This document shows positions 6,888 to 11,883 of a DNA stretch of 11,883 bases, piece after piece. The stretch spans positions 1-11,883 of the forward strand of contig JABDMQ010000275.1 in assembly GCA_013001365.1 (NCBI GenBank), given 5' to 3'. Under the pieces are notes generated by a model. It saw only the letters and a list, made by a program, of their open reading frames with translations. It had not been told where the DNA came from and did no database searches. The translations under genes and the position numbers were made by a program. The stretch is from Flavobacteriaceae bacterium. Lineage in GTDB: Bacteria; Bacteroidota; Bacteroidia; Flavobacteriales; Flavobacteriaceae. Every line of letters begins with the position of its first letter. Positions within the stretch are counted from its first letter, which is position 1.

Positions 6888-7184
6888 ATGGCCAAGCGAC
6901 ATAACGATATTAGCAACCTAAATGATGCATTAAAGGATTTTGTCAAGTCCAATAAATTGCAAAAGGGCCTTGACAAGGTTAATGTTGAAGATGCGTGGAA
7001 GCGACTTATGGGCAATGGTGTGAATAACTATACTACAGCAGTAAAATTGGATAGAGAAACTCTTTATGTTCAGCTTAGCTCTTCAGTTTTACGTGAGGAA
7101 TTAAGTTACGGTAAGTCCAAGATAATTGACATGCTCAATGAAGAAATTGGCAGGGAAGTAATCAAGAAACTGATTCTTAGATAG
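6888..7184 (+). CDS. DUF721 / DciA-family protein (98 aa)
   Basis: Short basic protein with the DUF721 pattern: a helix with a conserved Trp (EDAWKRLMG, Trp37), a T/V-rich strand pair (LDRETLYVQLSSSVLREELSY, about 55-74), and the closing Asn-Glu-x-x-Gly helix (LNEEIGREVIKKL, 83-95). DUF721 proteins include DciA, the ancestral bacterial loader/operator of the replicative helicase DnaB in lineages lacking DnaC or DnaI. Assigning that role here is an inference from family membership. It starts 25 nt after recF in the same direction and is probably co-transcribed. This recF-DUF721 adjacency is also known from actinobacterial origin regions. It is shorter than many DciA proteins and seems to be only the KH-like domain with no C-terminal tail. 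Confidence 0.85.
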   Translation: MAKRHNDISNLNDALKDFVKSNKLQKGLDKVNVEDAWKRLMGNGVNNYTTAVKLDRETLYVQLSSSVLREELSYGKSKIIDMLNEEIGREVIKKLILR

Positions 7185-7310
7185 TCTTGATTTAGGTATT
7201 TTGTCCGGATTCCATAAAATTCATAACTTTTTTTTGTACTTTCAAGTCACTGGAATTGGGCATTCTTAATAATAAACTGGCAAATAACGCTTTCTTAACT
7301 TTTATGGCAC

Positions 7311-7318
7311 TACCTTTG
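7311..7318 (+). promoter_or_regulatory. -7 box (TACCTTTG) of the cold-shock gene promoter
   Basis: TACCTTTG matches the Bacteroidota -7 consensus TAnnTTTG exactly and lies 35 nt before the csp ATG. No clear TTG is found at the expected -33 distance; a TTTC near 7291 is the nearest match. The predicted leader is about 29 nt of almost pure A/T. It is much shorter than the roughly 160-nt structured leaders of E. coli cspA. The rest of the 169-nt gap (7185-7310) holds nothing else I can name. Confidence 0.55.
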
Positions 7319-7353
7319 CACCTCAATAAATAATTAATTTTAATATTTAAAAC

Positions 7354-7545
7354 ATGAGTACAGGCACAGTTAAATTCTTCAATGACACCAAAGGATTTGG
7401 TTTTATCACTGAAGATGACACAGACAAAGAACACTTTGTGCACATTTCTGGATTGGTTGACGAGGTTCGCGAAGGCGATAAAGTCGAGTTCGACCTAACA
7501 GAAGGAAGAAAAGGATTAAACGCAGTAAATGTAAAAGTAATTTAA
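7354..7545 (+). CDS. Cold-shock domain protein, CspA family (63 aa)
   Basis: Single cold-shock domain, a small OB-fold that binds single-stranded RNA/DNA and melts mRNA structure. RNP1 is KGFGFI at 13-18 and RNP2 is HFVHIS at 27-32, both with the aromatic residues that stack on bases. The opening TGTVKFFND and the closing KGLNAVNVKVI are typical. The length is slightly below the usual 65-70 residues, complete for the class. It forms a monocistronic unit with its own promoter box upstream and a strong hairpin terminator about 30 nt downstream, and is convergent with the M4 protease gene. Whether it is cold-induced or constitutive cannot be told from sequence; members of this family in flavobacteria are commonly highly expressed. 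Confidence 0.95.
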   Translation: MSTGTVKFFNDTKGFGFITEDDTDKEHFVHISGLVDEVREGDKVEFDLTEGRKGLNAVNVKVI

Positions 7546-7572
7546 TATATACTTCTTTAACTTTTTAGAACC

Positions 7573-7600
7573 AAAAAGCCACGCAATGCGTGGCTTTTTT
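7573..7600. terminator. Bidirectional intrinsic terminator between csp and the M4 protease gene
   Basis: The stem GCCACGC / GCGTGGC with an AAT loop is extended by five A:T pairs. A T run follows on the plus strand (7595-7600) and a matching A run lies on the left (7573-7577). It can therefore stop transcripts from both sides, which suits the convergent genes ending at 7545 and 7619. Confidence 0.9.
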
Positions 7601-7618
7601 AATTTACAATATTATCGT

Positions 7619-10168
7619 TTAGTCCTTTAAGACCTTGATAACACCTTGACCTTCCGCAGAGGCAACTTTCATGAAATACACCCCAGAAGATAATTCAGTA
7701 ATGTCTATCTGTGTTTTAGATTGCATATTAGAAAGATTCAGGGTCTTGACCAATCGTCCATTCAGGTCGTATATATCTGCAGCTTTTAGATTGATGTTTC
7801 CTGTTTTCCTCAAAGTAAAGACATCCTTCGCTGGATTTGGATAGATTGTCACTAGGTCATTTATAAGCTTGTTATCAGATATAGACAATGCCGCAGAGCA
7901 ATTATAGATTCGGACCTCGTCCAAATACCATCCATCATTACCATTGCAACCGTCTGTTCCCAATTCCCAACGGAGTTCTAATTTAGAATTTGCTGTCACT
8001 CCGAGTGAAGAAAGGTCAACAATACTTGTTCCCCAAGTTCCGCCTCCTGTACCACCATCTGCACCAGTGAATGCATCTTCTCCAGCCATAGGGTTATCGT
8101 TGCCTTGGCCAGCAGTATTCAATGAGCTGTTATATGAGTTCGCAGTAAAAGCTGCATCAGGCAATAGGGTCCATGGTCCGCCATCAATGCTATATTTAAT
8201 ATTTCCGCCATCCCAACTTCCTTCGGTAACTATATAATGGTCGAAGGCCAATTCAAAAGTTCCGATAGTGATATCAGGAATGATGATCTCTGGACTTTGC
8301 AAACGGATAATTCCATTTTCTAGGTCACTGGAACAATTTCCTATTATCGGATCGACACCAAAAATTCCTGTTCCCGCGCGTCCGTCCGGCAATGATGTAT
8401 CCAAGACCCAATCCCTTGGTGACCACGTTGGAACATTTACAGGCAATTGTTCTACCGTCCAAGAGCCTATGCCGCTTTCCCAATCCTCAGAAAATATGGG
8501 ACCGGAAGTAGCTGCATCACAAAGCGGGTCTGTTGCAACTAAAAGTGGTGGGCATATTCCTCCAACATCAACTCTTAATTCCACAGCATTAATGGCATCA
8601 AGAACTTCTTGTCCATCGGCTGCGTTAATTATCTGTCCAGAAGGTCCAACTGGAGCTGTTGTCGATAGCCCTTCAAGATCAATACCTATTAGATCGGCTG
8701 CAGCGGCTTCCAAGGCATCGGCAAATACAATGAAATTACTGCTTGGCATTAGGTAAAGTTCTTGAACACGCCAAAATATATGTGCTGCCTTGGTAAATCC
8801 GATTGCAGAAATTGTCTCTCCGTTAAAAGTGCCGCCATCTACCAATAATGCATAAGCATGATTCGGCACGCCAGAATTTATGTGAACGCCTCCTGAATCT
8901 CCTGAACCACACCAATACTGAGAATCTGAAACCTTACCAGGGTCTCCATCGCAAGTTGGATTCCACATATCCCTCAAAGCACCTCCAAAACCAACAGTGT
9001 CTTCACCCATTCTCCAACGATCAGTATCGTTGCATAAAACTCTTAATGATTGATCATCGTCTGCATCTTCGTAATTGTTCAAAAGGTCGATGGTCTCTCC
9101 CCAGATATCGGAGTAAGACTCATTCAATGCTCCCGATTGGTAAGCATATATCAAGCCGCTAGTATATTGTGTATAGGCATGTCCCCACTCATGAGCCACG
9201 ACATCATCTGCTGCTGAACCTGTACAATAATTCGTTGTAGACCCATTCCAACTTGCATTCGGGCAATTTATGGGTGCATTATTTACGGTTTTCATGGTCG
9301 CATCGGCATTGTCATAAGACACATATCCAAATGCATTATTGAAAAAATTATAGGTGTGCTCTGAAACGACAACCTCGTTTTGCTGCCATTGATCCAATGT
9401 TCCAGGAAATGCATCACCTTCTTGCCAAGTCAAGTTAGACGTGTTGTTTTCATATAATTCACGATCTATCACGTGAGCCATTCCTGTAAATTGCTCAATG
9501 AGTTTTCCGGTTTGAGCATCTATATAGAGGAACTCACGCACATCCATATTATTCCTTACTTCAACTTCGTATGCTAGATGATAGGTCGACACATAGCCTT
9601 GAACCAATCCTTTCGGAAAGACATATAATCTATTAGAATGAATGAACAACTGCGTGCCAGAATGATTTATTCCTTGGTCGCGTATGGTCTCTAGAGCTAA
9701 GTTATTGGCTTCAACTGCACTTAAAGCAGGAATTGGGCTTAATTCAATATTAGGCAAATAGTTACCATTTACAGAAGAGAGTTTTTCTTCACTATCAAAA
9801 TGAAAACGCAATTCTCCATCAAAAACAGGTATGCCTTGATGGTTTTGCTTGAAGATGGCATGTTTCAATCCGTAGTTGTCGGTTTTTACCTCTTGAAAGA
9901 CCAATGTATTTTCTGAAGACTGCATGCCATAAATGGATTTGTATTGATTCAGGAAATCAATAGCCTTGTCTCTTGCATTAGCGCCTTGCAAAGCCAATCT
10001 TTGGTTCAACGAAAACCTTACGAATGAAGCGGTACCGAAACTCCTGTTTGTGGTCACTTTCGCTCCAGTGCTATTTTCTAATTGTAAAATACTTTGTTGA
10101 ATATCTTGGGCATATGAATATATACCTGCGAATAACAATCCTAGTAGGATTTTAGTAGATTTTGTCAT
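7619..10168 (-). CDS. Secreted M4 (thermolysin-type) metalloprotease with T9SS sorting domain (849 aa)
   Basis: Secreted zinc endopeptidase. A Sec signal peptide (1-20, cleavage likely at SYA|QD) is followed by an FTP/PepSY-type inhibitory propeptide (about 25-230). The thermolysin-type catalytic domain (about 232-535) has HEWGH (zinc ligands His326 and His330, catalytic Glu327), the third ligand Glu350 in GALNESYSD, and the transition-state His429 in GGVHINSG. A Cys-containing beta-rich region (about 555-757, ending NDGWYLDEVRIYNC) resembles the jelly-roll/MAM- or immune-inhibitor-A-like modules of many secreted proteases. The C-terminal type A T9SS domain (about 770-849) includes IYPNPAKDVF, the IYDLNGRLVKT stretch and a final GVIKVLKD, so export through the type IX system and surface attachment or release are expected. 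The gene stands alone between two hairpin terminators. A weak -7-like TATATTTA lies at 10196-10189. The likely role is nutrient protein degradation; no immunity or partner gene is next to it. Confidence 0.95.
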   Translation of the reverse strand: MTKSTKILLGLLFAGIYSYAQDIQQSILQLENSTGAKVTTNRSFGTASFVRFSLNQRLALQGANARDKAIDFLNQYKSIYGMQSSENTLVFQEVKTDNYGLKHAIFKQNHQGIPVFDGELRFHFDSEEKLSSVNGNYLPNIELSPIPALSAVEANNLALETIRDQGINHSGTQLFIHSNRLYVFPKGLVQGYVSTYHLAYEVEVRNNMDVREFLYIDAQTGKLIEQFTGMAHVIDRELYENNTSNLTWQEGDAFPGTLDQWQQNEVVVSEHTYNFFNNAFGYVSYDNADATMKTVNNAPINCPNASWNGSTTNYCTGSAADDVVAHEWGHAYTQYTSGLIYAYQSGALNESYSDIWGETIDLLNNYEDADDDQSLRVLCNDTDRWRMGEDTVGFGGALRDMWNPTCDGDPGKVSDSQYWCGSGDSGGVHINSGVPNHAYALLVDGGTFNGETISAIGFTKAAHIFWRVQELYLMPSSNFIVFADALEAAAADLIGIDLEGLSTTAPVGPSGQIINAADGQEVLDAINAVELRVDVGGICPPLLVATDPLCDAATSGPIFSEDWESGIGSWTVEQLPVNVPTWSPRDWVLDTSLPDGRAGTGIFGVDPIIGNCSSDLENGIIRLQSPEIIIPDITIGTFELAFDHYIVTEGSWDGGNIKYSIDGGPWTLLPDAAFTANSYNSSLNTAGQGNDNPMAGEDAFTGADGGTGGGTWGTSIVDLSSLGVTANSKLELRWELGTDGCNGNDGWYLDEVRIYNCSAALSISDNKLINDLVTIYPNPAKDVFTLRKTGNINLKAADIYDLNGRLVKTLNLSNMQSKTQIDITELSSGVYFMKVASAEGQGVIKVLKD

Positions 10169-10236
10169 AGGTCATCTCTTTGGGATGATAAATATAGCGA
10201 AAAAATGCAATTATTGGTTTTAATTGGCTTAGGCAT

Positions 10237-10268
10237 AAAAAAAGCCACACTTAAAAAAGTGTGGCTTT
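10237..10268 (-). terminator. Intrinsic terminator downstream of ndk
   Basis: A 12-bp stem (AAAGCCACACTT / AAGTGTGGCTTT, 10241-10252 with 10257-10268) and 4-nt loop are followed on the minus strand by a seven-T run ending near 10237. It lies 22 nt past the ndk stop and upstream of the M4 gene, so it should isolate the protease gene from ndk transcription. Confidence 0.9.
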
Positions 10269-10290
10269 CAATATGTTTAATATCAGTAAT

Positions 10291-10710
10291 CTAGAACATT
10301 TCCCTTCCAGAAAAATGGAATGCTCCCTCGATTTCAGCGTTCTCGTCGCTATCACTTCCATGTACTGCGTTCTCTCCCATGGATTCAGCATATAACTTAC
10401 GAATGGTACCTTCGGCAGCATCAGCTGGATTGGTGGCACCAATCAATGTCCTGAAATCTTCGACCGCATTGTCTTTCTCCAGAATGGCAGCTACGATCGG
10501 TCCTCGGGTCATGTATTGAACCAATTCTCCAAAGAACGGTCTCTCATTATGCACGGCATAAAACTCCTCAGCATCCGTTTTGGTCATTTGTGTCATTTTC
10601 ATGGCCACGATACGAAATCCTGAAGCCGATATTTTCTCTAGTATTGCACCTACATTCCCTTTCTCCACGGAATCCGGCTTAAGCATTGTAAATGTTCTAT
10701 TTGTTGCCAT
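10291..10710 (-). CDS. ndk: Nucleoside diphosphate kinase (139 aa)
   Basis: Transfers the gamma-phosphate from ATP to other nucleoside diphosphates through a phosphohistidine. The conserved N-terminus TFTMLKPDSV (Lys11), the ERPFF segment (56-60), the TRGPIVAAIL strand and the active-site NAVHGSDS with catalytic His117 are all present. The NPADAAEGTIR segment (94-104) binds the nucleotide. The length of 139 residues and the C-terminus FSGREMF fit prokaryotic Ndk. The gene has its own strong promoter (10733-10762) just past the end of the PhoD-like gene and its own terminator, so it is likely monocistronic and constitutive. Confidence 0.98.
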   Translation of the reverse strand: MATNRTFTMLKPDSVEKGNVGAILEKISASGFRIVAMKMTQMTKTDAEEFYAVHNERPFFGELVQYMTRGPIVAAILEKDNAVEDFRTLIGATNPADAAEGTIRKLYAESMGENAVHGSDSDENAEIEGAFHFSGREMF

Positions 10711-10732
10711 CTGTAATTTTTAAAATGTCGTG

Positions 10733-10762
10733 CAAAAATACAGTTTTTAATTGCATTTGCAA
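10733..10762 (-). promoter_or_regulatory. ndk: Consensus flavobacterial promoter of ndk
   Basis: On the minus strand TTG (10762-10760) is followed by exactly 19 nt and then TATTTTTG (10740-10733), a full match to the Bacteroidota housekeeping promoter TTG-N19-TAnnTTTG. Transcription should begin near 10726, giving a leader of about 15 nt before the ATG at 10710. It is the best promoter in the window. Confidence 0.8.
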
Positions 10763-10766
10763 GCCT

Positions 10767-11789
10767 CTAATAGCTTTGTAGTAATTCCTGTTGAAGAGCA
10801 TTTCCTTCGCCTCTCATTTGCATGGTCACTTTTTTATCTTTGAAGTTGAATTTCAATATCCCAAAACTAATCTCTGATACGACCCTTCCTTCGCGATGCT
10901 GATTTGGTTCTCCTGAAAAATTGGAGTATGAATGAGTCAAGCCGCTAGAAGTGAAATCGATCAGCGGATAAACCAGTCCATCCAATGCAACCTTTGAAAA
11001 CTCAGATATATGTCTATCTCCAGATAGGATCATTACATTGTTTGCTTTAGAATTCTTGATCATATTAAAGAGGTTCTCTCTTTGGTGTGGCATTGTTCCC
11101 CATGTTTCAAATCCATGCTCACTGGAGATTACTTGAATACTGCTCACGATCAGGTTAAAATCTGCCTCAGAATTATTAAGTTCTTGTTTTAACCAACGCC
11201 ATTGTGTCTTGCCAAGAATCGTACCTTCTCCAAACGGATTAGGGTCATAACGTCTGCCCTTGGTTTCTGAAGGCGTTAATTTCGACCTGAAATATCGCGT
11301 GTCCAAAACGATGACCTTAACACTACCTTTTTCAGTGGAAATAACTTCAGAATGGTAGACCCCTTCTCTATCTCTTCTAACGTCATTAGAATCGACTCCC
11401 ATGAAATCCAAGAACAAATCCTGACTAGCGGCTTTTGCCTCAAATTCAGTTCCGCCATCATTCAAGCCATAATCATGATCGTCCCAGGTACCAAGGATCT
11501 TCATACGGTTCTTTATTTCCTTGTAATCCTCTTGCGCCAATTGCTCGTCGTAATCAGACTTTAATCTATTTAAATCTTCACCTTTAGAATAAATATTATC
11601 TCCACCCCAGATCCAGACAGATGGATGATTCTTCATGATTTCTTTCCAAAGTTTGTTTTCAACAAATTGCTTGTTACACGACCCAAACGCAATGACCAAT
11701 CCATCACCTGATTGGTTTTTATTGGTATCGGCAGATTTACAGGAAATCAAGGCTATCAGTAAAAGAACCAGTATTGCAAATCGTTTCAT
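10767..11789 (-). CDS. PhoD-like (alkaline phosphatase D family) lipoprotein metallophosphoesterase (340 aa)
   Basis: I chose the start MKRFAILVLLLIALISC because it gives a clean lipoprotein signal peptide with lipobox LISC (Cys17). An upstream in-frame ATG (11831) adds 14 residues that overlap the promoter. PhoD/MPP-type metal-site motifs are visible: FGSCNK (Cys38; the Cys ligates iron in PhoD), WGGDNIY (Asp64), GTWDDHDYG (Asp103, Asp104, His105, Asp106), VLDTRYFR (Asp163, Arg165), SSIQ and SGDRH (Asp258, His260). PhoD enzymes hydrolyse phosphodiesters and phosphomonoesters with Fe/Ca centres. At 340 residues it is shorter than classical Tat-exported PhoD (about 500) and lacks the N-terminal beta domain. 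It seems to be exported by Sec as a lipoprotein instead. It lies upstream of ndk but has its own -7 box. Phosphate scavenging is plausible, but no pho-box or other phosphate genes are seen. Confidence 0.9.
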   Translation of the reverse strand: MKRFAILVLLLIALISCKSADTNKNQSGDGLVIAFGSCNKQFVENKLWKEIMKNHPSVWIWGGDNIYSKGEDLNRLKSDYDEQLAQEDYKEIKNRMKILGTWDDHDYGLNDGGTEFEAKAASQDLFLDFMGVDSNDVRRDREGVYHSEVISTEKGSVKVIVLDTRYFRSKLTPSETKGRRYDPNPFGEGTILGKTQWRWLKQELNNSEADFNLIVSSIQVISSEHGFETWGTMPHQRENLFNMIKNSKANNVMILSGDRHISEFSKVALDGLVYPLIDFTSSGLTHSYSNFSGEPNQHREGRVVSEISFGILKFNFKDKKVTMQMRGEGNALQQELLQSY

Positions 11790-11819
11790 TCGGTGAAGTT
11801 TCAAAAGGTTAAATATGTA

Positions 11820-11827
11820 CAAAAGTA
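11820..11827 (-). promoter_or_regulatory. -7 box (TACTTTTG) of the PhoD-like gene
   Basis: On the minus strand TACTTTTG matches TAnnTTTG exactly, 30 nt upstream of the lipoprotein ATG at 11789. That predicts a leader of about 24 nt. No good TTG sits at the usual -33 distance. Its position inside the longer possible open frame supports the shorter start. Confidence 0.5.
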
Positions 11828-11875
11828 GCAATTTGAATATTAGGCATTTGTTATTAAATTGTATATTCGCTGCAC

Positions 11876-11883
11876 ATGAAGAA
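11876..11883 (+). other. Possible start codon of a divergent plus-strand gene cut by the window edge
   Basis: ATGAAGAA follows an AT-rich 86-nt spacer that also contains the PhoD-like gene promoter. A -7-like TATATTCG lies at 11862-11869, but it is close to the ATG and has no clear -33 partner. Only two codons are visible, so neither existence nor function can be established. Confidence 0.25.

Noticed and set aside
7192..7443. Minus-strand 83-codon open frame opposite the csp gene
   Set aside because: It overlaps the clear cold-shock gene and its promoter antisense, and the translation lacks any protein-like pattern.
8268..8756. Plus-strand 162-codon open frame inside the M4 protease gene
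   Set aside because: It is an antisense shadow of a well-supported domain protein; its Ser/Pro-rich composition is what reverse reading of such a gene gives.
10251..10442. Minus-strand 63-codon open frame in another frame of ndk
   Set aside because: It overlaps ndk and its terminator hairpin and shows no motif.
1..11883. CRISPR array, transposon, integron, tRNA or phage defence locus
   Set aside because: No spaced direct repeats, transposase or integrase motifs, tRNA-like cloverleaf, or recognisable defence protein was seen; gene order and spacing look like core chromosome.

Overview
The window looks like a chromosomal segment of a marine-type Flavobacteriaceae (Bacteroidota). It is AT-rich with ATG starts lacking strong Shine-Dalgarno sites. 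Several promoters match the Bacteroidota pattern TTG-N17-23-TAnnTTTG. One secreted protease carries a type IX secretion (T9SS) sorting domain. MutL has the phylum-style DQHRAH motif, and the recF / TPR / ribH / mutL / rhomboid order is, from memory, a familiar flavobacterial gene order.

Left part (1-5648, minus strand): a compact apparent operon reads leftward from a promoter near 5669-5703. Its genes, in transcription order, are a membrane-anchored TPR protein, lumazine synthase (ribH), a small one-TM protein often mislabelled as a riboflavin synthase subunit, mutL, two tandem rhomboid proteases, and a membrane-anchored endonuclease/exonuclease/phosphatase (EEP) protein cut by the window edge. 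Most junctions are 1-10 nt or overlap by 4 nt. The only sizeable internal gap (4296-4388) holds a perfect 14-bp palindrome.

Middle part (5783-7600, plus strand): recF and a DUF721/DciA gene form a second, divergent unit concerned with DNA replication and repair. A monocistronic cold-shock protein gene follows and ends in a bidirectional hairpin terminator. The divergent 134-bp spacer thus separates a repair/replication pair from an operon that also contains mutL.

Right part (7619-11883, minus strand): a secreted M4 (thermolysin-type) metalloprotease with propeptide and T9SS tail, insulated by hairpins on both sides; nucleoside diphosphate kinase (ndk) with a near-ideal promoter of its own; and a PhoD-like lipoprotein phosphoesterase. 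The last 8 bases may start a divergent plus-strand gene, but this cannot be judged.

No mobile element, CRISPR array, tRNA or rRNA was seen. Most of the content is conserved core genome. I did not find convincing evidence of an undescribed system. The points most worth a second look are the degenerate MutL endonuclease motifs, the tandem rhomboids with one altered GxSG motif, the small uncharacterised membrane protein between ribH and mutL, and the recF-dciA pairing.
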